Positions 37,618-47,590 are shown, counted from the first letter of the stretch. The stretch: 64,000 nucleotides of DNA from UBA8401 sp041665525 (GCA_041665525.1 JBAYIS010000002.1:62001-126000), one strand, 5' to 3'. Notes: generated by a model from the sequence alone, not told the origin. Numbers and translations: made by a program.

Positions 37618-37738
37618 CGCGTCAATCCTTTACTTAAATGATGTGCGTTAAAAGCGTTAAGAGGCAATAACAATGAAGGAATCCTCCTGTGCACCGGTGC
37701 ATAAGTATACCAATGCCAGAAGTAAGAGAGAATAGATC

Positions 37739-37767
37739 AAAAGGATGGAAAAAGGGTTAATCCTTTA
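37739..37767 (-). promoter_or_regulatory. Shared upstream dyad motif, copy 5
   Basis: The plus strand reads AAAAGGATGGAAAAAGGG then TTAATCCTTT. AAAGG and CCTTT form the dyad around GTTAAT. It lies ~122 bp upstream of the CsbD start 37617. Nearly identical to copy 1. Confidence 0.6.
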
Positions 37768-37825
37768 CTATTAGATACCACTCTGCAGAAAGTTGACTTG
37801 AGTAATCAGAAGTTTCGAATGAATA

Positions 37826-37915
37826 CCCTCGCCGCTTCGAAAGAGTTTTTCCCGAAGGGACACATCGTGTTGGACTCGCGACGGGGTATTAGACCCAATG
37901 GAGAATAATAAAGGA
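37826..37915. repeat. Dispersed intergenic repeat, copy A
   Basis: CCCTCGCCGC...GAAAGAGT...GTATTAGACCCAATGG...AATAATAAAGGA. The same blocks in the same order recur at 47047-47115 with a shorter middle. It lies in the 448-bp gap 37618-38065, which has no supported gene. Confidence 0.55.
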
Positions 37916-38065
37916 CAGACAAAGATTTAAATAGGTGAAAATGGAAGGTGCACTTTAGTGACACGATACAACGTGCGCATGCTGGAAAACAACTGAACGA
38001 AGATGAGATGTCTGGAAAGTATAAGTGAATGTCGGAAAAACTATTGTGCAGAAAGGCGGAACGAA

Positions 38066-38710
38066 TTACTCTTCGCGGGCGTATGAAGCAATCTGCAGCC
38101 GGCTGTGGAGTGCCAGCTTCTCGAGGATATTGTGAACGTGACTTTTTACTGTAAAGGTGGCGATATTCAATGATTCGGCTATTTCCTTATTGCTCATTCC
38201 CTCAACAATGAGTGCAATAATTTCTTTTTCGCGCTGTGTCATCCGGATTGAACCCTTGAGGCCTTTTTTCCCCTTCACTAAAGCATGCTCCACCACTTGA
38301 AGGAACAGCGAACCGGTCATCGGCGGCGGCAGCACGGTCTCGCCGTCGGCAACTGCCCGAATCGTTTTGATCACTTCTTCCATGGAAGCATCTTTAAGAA
38401 TAAAACCGTCGGCGCCGGACTGGACGAATTCCATAATGTCCGTTTGCGACGCGACCAGTCCCATACCAACGACCTTCACATTGGGGAATGTACTCCGCAC
38501 TGATCGCACTATATCTAGACTGTTCTTGCTGGCGATCCCAAGATCCATCAGAATCACATTTGGCTTCACCGCTTGTATTTTCTTGATCGTATCGTCTCTG
38601 CCGTCAGAAACAGCCGCAACCATAACATCCGCATGCTTGTTGATCATGACGGTGATACCTTCACGTAAAATACGATTATCCTCAAGAAGTAAGACGCGAA
38701 TCTTCGCCAT
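38066..38710 (-). CDS. LuxR/NarL-type response regulator (214 aa)
   Basis: The receiver domain at ~1-120 has acidic residues in LLLEDNR, phospho-acceptor Asp in VILMDLGIA (~53) and Lys in FILKDAS. A GerE/LuxR helix-turn-helix follows at ~150-210 (TQREKEIIALIVEGMSNKEI, ATFTVKSHVHNILEKL). It is a typical DNA-binding two-component output protein. ATG 38710 is chosen; a TTG nine bases earlier is possible. No clear Shine-Dalgarno. No kinase gene is directly next to it. The nearest is the ten-PAS hybrid kinase beyond the tRNA; pairing is not shown. Confidence 0.92.
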   Translation of the reverse strand: MAKIRVLLLEDNRILREGITVMINKHADVMVAAVSDGRDDTIKKIQAVKPNVILMDLGIASKNSLDIVRSVRSTFPNVKVVGMGLVASQTDIMEFVQSGADGFILKDASMEEVIKTIRAVADGETVLPPPMTGSLFLQVVEHALVKGKKGLKGSIRMTQREKEIIALIVEGMSNKEIAESLNIATFTVKSHVHNILEKLALHSRLQIASYAREE

Positions 38711-39320
38711 AGGTAACAATATTGAAATTGTGAGTTTCGCGGTGACGAGACAATCTGAAAAGAATCCCTATAGGATCAAAGCCGTAAGTTATTTCTTGGG
38801 ACTTGGACATGACGAGAGTGGAAAAATTAACCACTGAAAGTATTCAAAATTGAATATTTTCGGTCATTCACTCTATTCTTGGTCTTTAATCTCATTTTTT
38901 TTTTTTTAAAAATCAAGCTTTATTTCAGAAGCTGTATGATTCACTCTATACAACAAAACGAAGCCTTGGCTCATTATTTTGAGTCGGATCAAATTTTTGA
39001 AACTGATGATGTTCAATTGGCAATACTCACACGCTATTCAAACAATATTTCGGCTTCCGAATCGGGAGAGAAAAAGGGTTTTCCTGCGTACGCATTTACT
39101 AAAATCAAAAGGCTTTTCGGCATTGAGTGATAGATTGAAACACCGGCGCAGTTATAAAGTGAAATTGCAGAAGATTTTCAGGTTTGGGAATATTGTAATA
39201 AACCGCATACTTTTTTATATTGAACCAATATTACTGGTAATTTCATTTGTGAAACTTTTCAAAAATCCTATATTGCCAATCCATAGTCACATTTTAGGGT
39301 TTTTATAACAGGAAATATCC

Positions 39321-39394
39321 GGCCCCGTAGCTCAACTGGATAGAGCAACAGCCTTCTAAGCTGTGGGTTGCAGATTCGAATTCTGCCGGGGTCA
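39321..39394 (+). tRNA. tRNA-Arg (anticodon TCT)
   Basis: A cloverleaf can be read by eye. The acceptor stem is GGCCCCG with CGGGGTC and discriminator A. The D-arm contains AGCTC...GAGC. The anticodon stem ACAGC/GCTGT has loop CTTCTAA (anticodon TCT). The T-arm has GCAGATTCGAATTCTGC. The CCA end is not encoded. The flanking gap 38711-39320 holds no confident gene. Confidence 0.93.
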
Positions 39395-39579
39395 CAACAG
39401 GTATCACCGTTTATATTGTAAAGAATTACTTTCTTACCGTTTCTGCTATCGGAAAAACATTTTCAAAGAAATTTCGAAATCAACGCGCTTCACATCTGAA
39501 TTATCAACATTGTATCCCTGACAAATACTCAAGTTCTCAAACGTTTCTTACCTGTAGTCGGCGACAGTTTGGAAACGGA

Positions 39580-42500
39580 TTATTGATTTCCTTTAAGGAC
39601 TGACGAAATGAGGTTCATCAGTTTTTCTGCCGTAAACGGTTTTTCGAGATAACCGTCAACCTTCAGCTTATCCCCTTCAAGTTTTTTCGTGGCGTCGATC
39701 AATCCGCTGGAGGCAATGATCTTAAGCGAAGGCTTGATTTTCCGCAGAGTGATGATCAAATGGTGACCGTCCATCAACGGCATCATCATATCTGTCAGCA
39801 CCAAGGCAACCTTCTCCCGCAGTTCGGCAAAGCGTGCAACGCCCTCCGCTCCGTCGGAAGCCGTAACAACAGTGTAGTTGTACCCTTCCAGAGTATGTCT
39901 CGTCACTTCCCGGACCGAAGCTTCGTCGTCGACCACAAGGATCAATTCTCCGTGCCCCAAATATTCTTCGCTGCTTTTTTTCTCACTCGGTTCCACTGCC
40001 GATGATTCGGATGCAGGAAGGTACACATTGAAGAGAGTCCCCTTGTTGACCTCGCTGGTTACCTTGATGAATCCCTTATGGCTTTTTACGATTGTGTATA
40101 CTGTTGAAAGCCCCAGTCCGGTCCCTTTGCCGATCTCTTTGGTTGTAAAGAACGGTTCGAAAATATGATCCTGCGTCTGCGGAGACATGCCGATACCGGT
40201 ATCCCGGATTGTGAACATCACATACCGGCCGATCTTAGCATCGATGTTCATTCTGGTATATTGTTCGTCGATCTCCACATTGGTTGCGGTGATCGACAGT
40301 ATCCCGCCGTCCGGCATAGCATCTCTCGCGTTCAATCCCAGGTTCATGATCAGTTGATGGAAGTGTGTCGGGTCACCCATTATCGGCCAAGTGGAATTCG
40401 GTATGTTGCTGTCAATGGTGATGGACCGGGGGAAGGTCTCTTTAAAAATAGCGACGATCTCCTTGATAAGATGTCGCGGCTGGATGAGGATCTTCTGCGT
40501 TTCGACTCCGCGCGCAAATGTCAGAATCTGCTTTACGATCTCCGACCCGCGGCGGGAACTGGATTCGACTGAGTCCAGTATCTTCTGCGACGTTTCGTTC
40601 ACGTAGGTCTTTTTCAAAAATTCCACCGCCAACAGAATCGGCGAGAGTACATTGTTCAGATCGTGGGCGATTCCGCCGGCAAGCGTACCAAGGCTTCCCA
40701 TCCGCTGGGTGCGCAGAAACTGGATTTCGATCTTTTTCTTTTCGGTGATATCTTCCAGAATCGACAGGATGGATTTTGGATTCCCCTCCTCGTCATAGAT
40801 CATGCTCATCCGGACATCCGTGATGATGATTTTCTTATCGCGGGTTTGCAGCTGGAACTCGCCGGAAAAATTCCCATCCCGCAGCAACTCCGCCATCTCT
40901 TTGTGATGATCGTCCCGTTCCCGATAGATCAGTTCGCGAATATCCTTGCCGATCGTTTCCTCTTCACTCCAGCCGAACAACCGTTCAGCCCCTTTATTCC
41001 AGTACATGATTGTATCGTTCATATCCCGGAGGATGATCGCATCGTGCGCTTCATCCAGAAGCATTGCCTGCTCCTTGATCCTCTGAATCGACTTGTTCCG
41101 TTCCGTCACATCCTGTTTAACCGCCACAAAATGCGTAATAATATTCTGCGAATTGCGGACCGGTGTGATCGTCATTTCATCGTCGTACAGCGTCCCGTCC
41201 TTCCGTTTATTGATGATGTTCCCGGACCATATCCTTCCAGACTGAATCGTATTCCACATTTGATTGTAGAATTCCTTCGAATGCTTGCCGGACTTGAGGA
41301 GGCTTGGTTTTCCACCGATAACTTCAGTCCGGGAATATCCGGTGATATTGGCGATGGCATTATTTGCCCACACAATGGTGCCGTCCAAACCGGTAATGAC
41401 GATACCGTTTGCCGCAGATTCAAGAGCAGTCGAAAGCAGGATCTGGCTCTCTTCAGCTTGTTTCATATCGTCGATATCGGTATGCGTTCCCATCATCCGC
41501 AGAGGATTCCCATCCGATGTATATTCAATGATTTTCCCTATCGAGAGTATCCATTTCCATTTGCCGGTACCCGTCTTCTGACGGAATTCCACACGGTATT
41601 CGTCCAATTTTCCGCCGACATAATCCTTGAAGACCTTTGCCGCCCTCTCCTTGTCGTCCGGATGCAGCCGTTCTATCCACGCCGCATTCGTTTCAACAAA
41701 TGTAGCCGGATTATACTCCAGCATGGTTGCATATTCGTTGTTCACAATCGCCTTTCCGGTCTGGATATTAAGATCGAATAGGCCCTGATTGGCAGCAGCC
41801 AACGATAACCGCAGCCGTTCTTCGTTCTCGCGCAGATTATCTTCGGCGCGTTTTCGTTCCGTGATGTCGTTCAGGGAACCGACAATGGAGACGGTTACTC
41901 CGTTCTCCATCACCGGCGCTTCGTGCACCTCAACCCAAACATGGTGGCCATCCTTATGCCGCAGTTCCAATTCGTACGGTCCCTGCGGTATGCCTGTCTC
42001 TATGGCCCGCAATGTTTTTTCAAAGCCGCTGGTGTTTACCGGATTATCAGTTGCCAATGTCATCCATTCCACAAGGGCTTCATCTACGTCATATCCCAAC
42101 AGTCTTTTGATTTGAGGGCTGATAAAATGGATAACATGATTGGTGTCGTGCGAGTAGAACACATTTGTACTGTTATCGAAAATGTTCTTCAATTTTATTT
42201 CATTCTCGCGCATGATCCGTTCAATATGTTTCCGTATGGTAATATCCTGCGCGACGCCGATCATCGCGATCCCTTCGCCGAAAGTGTTCCGGACGACGGA
42301 GGTGGACAACTCGATATAGAAATCCTCCCCGGTCTTCTTCCGGTTCATCAGTTCGCCGTGCCATCCTCCCTCCTCTGTCCTCGGCAGGATGTCCGAAATA
42401 ACCGTTGGATCGTTGACCGGCGAGCGGAGCATTGTGATGTTCTTACCCAGCACTTCGTGCTCCTCGTAACCGTACGTGGTGCAGAAGGCTTTGTTGACGA

Positions 42501-45234
42501 AAATAATGTTGTCCTTCAGATCCGTCACCGAGACGCATTCACTAATGCTCCGGAGCGCCTGGGCAAGCATTTCGATCTGTCCCTCCGCTTCTTTCCGTTC
42601 GGTGACGTCCCGGATAATCGACTGGATGTAGGACGCTTCACCGATTTCGAATTTATTGAGGCTCACTTCGGCGTCGAACAAGGTGCCGTCGTACCGGAGA
42701 TGTTTCCATTCGAAGAATTGAGGATTGCCGTTCAGCGTCTCCCGGATTAACTCGGCGGACATTGTCGAAGAAAGTTTCCCTTTCGGCTGTACCGCCGGCG
42801 AAAATGCAAGCGGCGAACGTCCGACAATCTCTTCCTTCCTGCAGCCGAACATCCTTTCCGTTTTGTGGTTGCAGTCGATGAACACGCCGTCGCGCATAAT
42901 CAGGATGGCATCGTTCGCCTTTTCGAACAGCGTCTTAAACCTGGCCTCGCTCTCTTTAATCATTTCATCCGCAATCTTCCGCTCGGTGATGTCGTGCGAA
43001 AATCCGGTCGTTCCGATCACGATTCCCTGTTCATCGAACACCGGTGCCTTGTACGTTTCGAACCATTTTTCGGTACCGCGGAACATAGCACGTTCCTCAA
43101 CGACAACAGCTTTCCTGCTGATCATGATGTTCGCATCTTCCGTCCGGTATTGTTCCGCCTTTTCCTTCGGCCACAGGTCCAGATCGGTCAAACCGGTCAA
43201 CTCTGCCGGTGCCGCTTTGCCGCAGGCATCGGTATATATTTGATTCACCGTAAGATACCGTCCTTCAATATCTTTCAACCACACTCTTCCCTGCTGGTTC
43301 TCTACAATGGCCGAAAGGTATGATTCGCGCAGACGTATCGTCTTCTCTGCGATCTTGCGTTCATTGATGTCGCGCAGGAAGTTGGTCGCCTTCACAAGCC
43401 GTCCCTGCGAATCATAGTCGAAATGTGATGACTGCTCGACCCAAAATTGTTCGCCGTTCTTCTTGACGACGATAAATTCCATCGAAGCAACATCGCGGTG
43501 TTCCAACACCCACTGCCGGTATTGCGCGGCAACCGATGCCCGTTGCTCTTCGATAACGAGACGGAACGATGATTTCCCGATGAGTTCGCTCTCCGAGTAT
43601 CCGCTGATGATAAGCAGTCCGGGATTGCAATAGGTGAACAACGATTTCTTATCTGCTTCATAATATGCCTGACGGACGTTTTCCACGATTGTACGGTACC
43701 GTTTCTCACTTTCGCGCAATTGTTTCTCTTTCATTTTCTGATCCGTGATATCGACGGTAAATCCGGCCAGGAAACGCGCTTCGCCTTTATAATGAATCGG
43801 AAACTTCACCGTGTTATAGATCCGGCCGCCCAACTCTTCCTCAATATCAACCTGTTTTCCTTCCTTAAGAATCCTCTTGTCGTCCTCGATCATCTTCTTC
43901 GCCAACTCCGATGGGAATAGTTCGTCCATCGACTTGCCGATCGATTCATCCAACGGCCGGCCGAGCATCTGTTCAAAGTTTCTGCTTAATCGCAGAGATC
44001 GCATCTGGTCATCTTTGAAGAAGACGTAGATAGGGCTGTGTTCCATGAACTGTGAAAAGATCAGTTCTGTTTCCTGCAGCGCATCGAATGTCCGCAGGCG
44101 CTCCTCTTCAATACTGCGCACTTCCATCGCAAACGATATATCAACAGCAAGTTCGTCCAGCAGTTCAAGCTCTTTCTTCGTAAAGAAATTTTTCTCTCCG
44201 GCATACAGGGTAAAAGCTCCAACAACCTTGCCCTTCAATCGCAGAGGGAATGCTGCCGAACTTTTATACCCAAGCCGGACAGCGTCTGTGCGCCACGCCG
44301 ACATGGACGGATCGCTCTCGATATCGGTAGTGAAGTGATGTTCGCCCGTGAGCACAGTCATTCCGGACGGGCCGCTCGAACGGGCTTCATCATTAAAGTT
44401 GATATCAATCTTTTTCAAATAGTCTTCTGTCACGCCTGAATGTGCCACCACATCCAACGAGTTCGTCGTTTCATTCCGGATGCCGATCCACGCCATCACA
44501 AAATTGCCGTCCTCAACGGCAATGGAGCAGGCTTTCTGAAAGACTGTCTGGATATCTTTGGTATACACGATCAACTGATTGATATTGCTCAGGACGGCAT
44601 ACACACGGTTCATATTCCGCAGTTTTTCGTCCGCACGAATCCTGTCGGTGATATCGATAGAGAGTATAAATATTCCTTCGGGGACCGGTTGTACGCGAAG
44701 GTCGAACCATCGCCGGGTACCATCCACAAAGGTGAACTCGGTTTCGAACTGCAGATATTTCCGTTCTTCCATACTGGTTTTTAATTTTCCAAACAGTGCA
44801 GTCGATTCTATGCCAGGCCAGAGGTCTTGATATCGTTGTCCGAGTAATTCTTTGTTAGGACGCCGGTTGTGCTTTTCGGCCGTTTTATTCAGATAGCGGT
44901 ACTTCCAGTCAAAGGCGATAATCTGACATCCTTCCAACATATTTTCCATTGTTTCGCGGTACGATTCTTCCGTCTCGTTCAATCTAATTTCGGACTGCAC
45001 TCGAACGGTTCGCTCCCGATCGACTGCCAGTAACCGCTGTCGAAGCACAATAAACAAAATACCGGCAGTGGCTGTAACGAAGAACAATCCTTTATACGTT
45101 TGCAGAGTTTCAATCAGCGAAATGTCCGTAGTAATGGAATTGATGAATGCATCGGAAAACAGTATCCACAAAAATCCTATTCCGGCATAGACCGATGCAG
45201 TGTGCAATGCGATGGCTGTCGTGTTTCTGTTCAT
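39580..45234 (-). CDS. Membrane hybrid histidine kinase with ten PAS domains, a GAF domain and a receiver (1884 aa)
   Basis: The start is set at ATG 45234 after GGGGAG; the frame to 45288 lacks one. Two membrane helices (residues ~8-27, ~48-67) flank a short periplasmic loop of about 20 residues, too small for a sensor domain. PAS 1 is at ~85-200 and a GAF domain at ~210-380. Nine further PAS/PAC units run to ~1500. Then come HisKA with His ~1524 (AGGIAHDLNN), HATPase_c (GTGLGLSTVYT) and a receiver with Asp ~1815 (VLTDMMMP). Some PAS units match those of the 8-13 kb kinase (LRSISECVSVTD versus LKSIIECVSVRD), so the genes share ancestry. Confidence 0.93.
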   Translation of the reverse strand: MNRNTTAIALHTASVYAGIGFLWILFSDAFINSITTDISLIETLQTYKGLFFVTATAGILFIVLRQRLLAVDRERTVRVQSEIRLNETEESYRETMENMLEGCQIIAFDWKYRYLNKTAEKHNRRPNKELLGQRYQDLWPGIESTALFGKLKTSMEERKYLQFETEFTFVDGTRRWFDLRVQPVPEGIFILSIDITDRIRADEKLRNMNRVYAVLSNINQLIVYTKDIQTVFQKACSIAVEDGNFVMAWIGIRNETTNSLDVVAHSGVTEDYLKKIDINFNDEARSSGPSGMTVLTGEHHFTTDIESDPSMSAWRTDAVRLGYKSSAAFPLRLKGKVVGAFTLYAGEKNFFTKKELELLDELAVDISFAMEVRSIEEERLRTFDALQETELIFSQFMEHSPIYVFFKDDQMRSLRLSRNFEQMLGRPLDESIGKSMDELFPSELAKKMIEDDKRILKEGKQVDIEEELGGRIYNTVKFPIHYKGEARFLAGFTVDITDQKMKEKQLRESEKRYRTIVENVRQAYYEADKKSLFTYCNPGLLIISGYSESELIGKSSFRLVIEEQRASVAAQYRQWVLEHRDVASMEFIVVKKNGEQFWVEQSSHFDYDSQGRLVKATNFLRDINERKIAEKTIRLRESYLSAIVENQQGRVWLKDIEGRYLTVNQIYTDACGKAAPAELTGLTDLDLWPKEKAEQYRTEDANIMISRKAVVVEERAMFRGTEKWFETYKAPVFDEQGIVIGTTGFSHDITERKIADEMIKESEARFKTLFEKANDAILIMRDGVFIDCNHKTERMFGCRKEEIVGRSPLAFSPAVQPKGKLSSTMSAELIRETLNGNPQFFEWKHLRYDGTLFDAEVSLNKFEIGEASYIQSIIRDVTERKEAEGQIEMLAQALRSISECVSVTDLKDNIIFVNKAFCTTYGYEEHEVLGKNITMLRSPVNDPTVISDILPRTEEGGWHGELMNRKKTGEDFYIELSTSVVRNTFGEGIAMIGVAQDITIRKHIERIMRENEIKLKNIFDNSTNVFYSHDTNHVIHFISPQIKRLLGYDVDEALVEWMTLATDNPVNTSGFEKTLRAIETGIPQGPYELELRHKDGHHVWVEVHEAPVMENGVTVSIVGSLNDITERKRAEDNLRENEERLRLSLAAANQGLFDLNIQTGKAIVNNEYATMLEYNPATFVETNAAWIERLHPDDKERAAKVFKDYVGGKLDEYRVEFRQKTGTGKWKWILSIGKIIEYTSDGNPLRMMGTHTDIDDMKQAEESQILLSTALESAANGIVITGLDGTIVWANNAIANITGYSRTEVIGGKPSLLKSGKHSKEFYNQMWNTIQSGRIWSGNIINKRKDGTLYDDEMTITPVRNSQNIITHFVAVKQDVTERNKSIQRIKEQAMLLDEAHDAIILRDMNDTIMYWNKGAERLFGWSEEETIGKDIRELIYRERDDHHKEMAELLRDGNFSGEFQLQTRDKKIIITDVRMSMIYDEEGNPKSILSILEDITEKKKIEIQFLRTQRMGSLGTLAGGIAHDLNNVLSPILLAVEFLKKTYVNETSQKILDSVESSSRRGSEIVKQILTFARGVETQKILIQPRHLIKEIVAIFKETFPRSITIDSNIPNSTWPIMGDPTHFHQLIMNLGLNARDAMPDGGILSITATNVEIDEQYTRMNIDAKIGRYVMFTIRDTGIGMSPQTQDHIFEPFFTTKEIGKGTGLGLSTVYTIVKSHKGFIKVTSEVNKGTLFNVYLPASESSAVEPSEKKSSEEYLGHGELILVVDDEASVREVTRHTLEGYNYTVVTASDGAEGVARFAELREKVALVLTDMMMPLMDGHHLIITLRKIKPSLKIIASSGLIDATKKLEGDKLKVDGYLEKPFTAEKLMNLISSVLKGNQ

Positions 45235-45522
45235 GATGAAACTCCCCATTAATCTCTCTATGATACGATATGCAGATGACAATGTCATTGTACTTAAAAC
45301 CCGTGATCATTACTGATTTTTCGCAAAGACGATGCCACAGAAAAATTGTTGGAAATCCCCGAAAATACCATACTATTGAATGGATGAATTTTCAGAATTG
45401 AAGATGGCCCTTCAGGAATTGTAAAATTGAGAATTTACACTTTTATTTACATTGGTTTTTTAATGGTTTGCGTGGCATATTATATGTGACATCATTCAAT
45501 GATGGCTCAAGGGGGATTCATC

Positions 45523-46722
45523 ATGAATACAACATCGAATCTGCATCAACGTTCTTCTACGGAAGAACTCTACCGTCAGTCGCAATATTTCACCCGACAG
45601 CTTCCGTTCCAATATTTTTCGGATTCGCTGACAGAATTCGTTACGATATTAAACAAAAACCGGCAGATCGTTTTTTGCAACCGGCCGCTGATATCGTATC
45701 TGAAAGCCGACGACGTGAACGGACTGATCGGCAAGCGACCCGGAGAAGCACTGCAATGCCAGCATGCGGATAATACATGCGGCGGATGCGGTACAACGGA
45801 ATTCTGCACGATGTGCGGCGCCAATATTGCAATCCGACACAGCCAGAATGGAATTGAGGATATTCAGGAATGCCGGATCATTTCGGAACCCGACACGAAA
45901 GCGCTGGAATTTCAAGTGCATGCAACTCCCTTCACCTACAATAATGATTTCTTCACAATCTTCTCACTCACCGATACCAGCGATGAAAAACGGAGGAAGG
46001 TGCTCGAGAGCCTTTTCTTTCACGATGTGATGAACATGGTCGGCGGGTTGCTGGGGTATTCCGAACTTTTGCAAGATGCAACGACGGAGGAAGCGAAAGA
46101 ATACGGAGCAGTCATTCACAAACTGGTAAACGATTTGAGTGACCAGATCATCGGACAACGGGAACTGACCTATGCGGAACATCATGAGACCAAAGTCCGT
46201 GCCTCTTTGATACACGCCAAAACGTTCCTGACTTCCATTCTGATCGCATTTGAGAAACATCGGATCTCGAAGAACAAGACAATCGAGATCGATCCTGCCG
46301 TAGAGGATTTTCTCTTTGTCAGCGATGAACATATTCTGCGCCGTGTGCTCGGCAACCTGACAAAGAATGCGCTGGAGGCGACGGACTTCCATTCCTCCAT
46401 CCGACTGTCTTGTTCGATAAGTGATACGTCTGTGATTTTCAGTGTGCACAATCATCAGTCAATGCTGCATGACGTTCAGATGCAGGTCTTCCAACGATCA
46501 TTCTCCACGAAAGGCCAGGGGCGTGGTCTTGGGACGTACAGCGTGAAGCTGTTCACCGAGCAATATCTAAAAGGCACTGTTACGTTCCTCTCGAACGAAG
46601 AAATCGGTACAACATTCACAGTTGCACTGCCGATTGCATTGAAAGGGATTGGAGCCGACGAACTCAATTTATCAGAAGGCACGGAAAAGATATTACTATC
46701 TGATGTTACGCAAAACAAGTAA
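45523..46722 (+). CDS. Sensor histidine kinase with Cys-rich PAS domain (399 aa)
   Basis: ATG 45523 follows AAGGGGG. No membrane segment is seen. A PAS-like domain (~35-145) contains five Cys at 79, 86, 89, 95 and 98 in the pattern ALQCQHADNTCGGCG...FCTMCGA. This pattern recurs in certain soluble sensor kinases and suggests a metal or redox site. A HisKA-like helix has His ~167 (FFHDVMNMVGGLLGYSE), and HATPase_c has NLTKNALEA and GRGLGTYSVKLF. The regulator gene at 47694 on the same strand is the likely partner, with an inverted small gene between them. Pairing is inferred from position. Confidence 0.85.
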   Translation: MNTTSNLHQRSSTEELYRQSQYFTRQLPFQYFSDSLTEFVTILNKNRQIVFCNRPLISYLKADDVNGLIGKRPGEALQCQHADNTCGGCGTTEFCTMCGANIAIRHSQNGIEDIQECRIISEPDTKALEFQVHATPFTYNNDFFTIFSLTDTSDEKRRKVLESLFFHDVMNMVGGLLGYSELLQDATTEEAKEYGAVIHKLVNDLSDQIIGQRELTYAEHHETKVRASLIHAKTFLTSILIAFEKHRISKNKTIEIDPAVEDFLFVSDEHILRRVLGNLTKNALEATDFHSSIRLSCSISDTSVIFSVHNHQSMLHDVQMQVFQRSFSTKGQGRGLGTYSVKLFTEQYLKGTVTFLSNEEIGTTFTVALPIALKGIGADELNLSEGTEKILLSDVTQNK

Positions 46723-46761
46723 ATTAGTCATGGTGAGCAAGGCGCAGGTTAAATTATTGAG

Positions 46762-46941
46762 GTCATCCTTCCCCCGCCACAAAGTGGTCCCGTTGGGAAA
46801 GGGGCCCCCTTGGGGGACGCATCCTTTCCCGAAGGGATTCCTTCGGAACAAACAACAAAGGATTTGCCCAGGATGACTACCGTTTCTGCGCCGCGTCGAA
46901 CCATTTTATGATAAAAATATCTTTCTGCGTAACATCAGTTA
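46762..46941. repeat. Composite palindromic intergenic repeat
   Basis: GTCATCCT (46762) and AGGATGAC (46870) bound a region with CCACAAAGTGG and CCGAAGG-GATT-CCTTCGG palindromes. TTCTGCGCCGC and TGCGTAACATCAGTTA follow; both also occur in order at 56282-56351. It occupies much of the gap 46723-47170, where I see no gene. Confidence 0.6.
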
Positions 46942-47046
46942 CTATAATAGATATGATCAATCTCACCGACTGAGAAAAATATAATGCTACTCTCTCCGGT
47001 CTTTCCCCGCGAACAATTAATGTTTGCGAAATGTCAATAAAAAACA

Positions 47047-47115
47047 TCCTCGCCGCACTGAAAGAGTCCTTAGAACAAGCATCGGAGTATTAGGCCAAAA
47101 GAGAATAAAAAAGGA
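47047..47115. repeat. Dispersed intergenic repeat, copy B
   Basis: CCTCGCCGCACTGAAAGAGT...GTATTAGGCCAAAAGAGAAT...AAAGGA matches the block order at 37826-37915. Confidence 0.5.
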
Positions 47116-47170
47116 ACCGGCAGAATCGGCTCCTATATGTACTCCGAAATACTTTTGAACAGAAGTTTAT

Positions 47171-47539
47171 TTATTTTGCAGCCAGCGGCGTTGCATTTGC
47201 AAGAAGAATCTCACTATCCATCACGCTTACCTGGCAGAATTCCAGTGTGTTCTTGTCAAAATAACTGTGGATTACTGCATCAGTCGTGTAGGCAGCGGCA
47301 ATCCGGAGATGATTGTTTTGAATGTCCATTGTAATTTTTTCAAGGCAATTTGTGGAAATTCCAACGTCAATCGTTTCGATACTTTTGGACGGATTTGCCT
47401 TATCAAACTTTGATAACATAACATTACCGTTCTGCTCGTAACAAACATACGAAAATTGTGTGTTTTCATTGGCTTCGAGGGTGGAAAGCAGATTAGTCGA
47501 AAACATTGTTGCGAAAAGGGTGATCATTAATGCGTCCAT
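47171..47539 (-). CDS. Hypothetical exported protein (122 aa)
   Basis: AGGAGC precedes ATG 47539. The N-terminus is hydrophobic (MITLFATMFSTNLLSTL), suggesting a signal peptide. The mature part has three Cys and mixed beta content (TQFSYVCYEQNGNVML, LRIAAAYTTDAVIHSYF), ending ATPLAAK. The family is not recognised. It lies divergently between a sensor kinase and the sigma-54 activator gene. A near-consensus -24/-12 element sits just upstream, so it may belong to that regulon. Confidence 0.6.
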   Translation of the reverse strand: MDALMITLFATMFSTNLLSTLEANENTQFSYVCYEQNGNVMLSKFDKANPSKSIETIDVGISTNCLEKITMDIQNNHLRIAAAYTTDAVIHSYFDKNTLEFCQVSVMDSEILLANATPLAAK

Positions 47540-47575
47540 GATGAGCTCCTGTGTCTTGTGTTTCCAGTATGGATT

Positions 47576-47590
47576 TCAAAACGCGTGCCA
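47576..47590 (-). promoter_or_regulatory. Near-consensus sigma-54 (-24/-12) element upstream of the exported protein gene
   Basis: On the minus strand the sequence is TGGCACGCGTTTTGA, matching TGGCAC-N5-TTGC except the last C is A. It would start transcription about 25 nt before ATG 47539. The mismatch affects a conserved base, so support is moderate. Confidence 0.35.

Noticed and set aside
38936..39130. Possible 64-aa plus-strand gene (MIHSIQQNEALAHYF...)
   Set aside because: Reads somewhat like a protein but has only a weak AGAAG ahead, an AT-rich context, no family and no neighbour in the same unit.
40663..41781. 372-aa plus-strand ORF
   Set aside because: Lies opposite the PAS region of the large kinase; a shadow of its codon pattern with no recognisable domain or ribosome-binding site.
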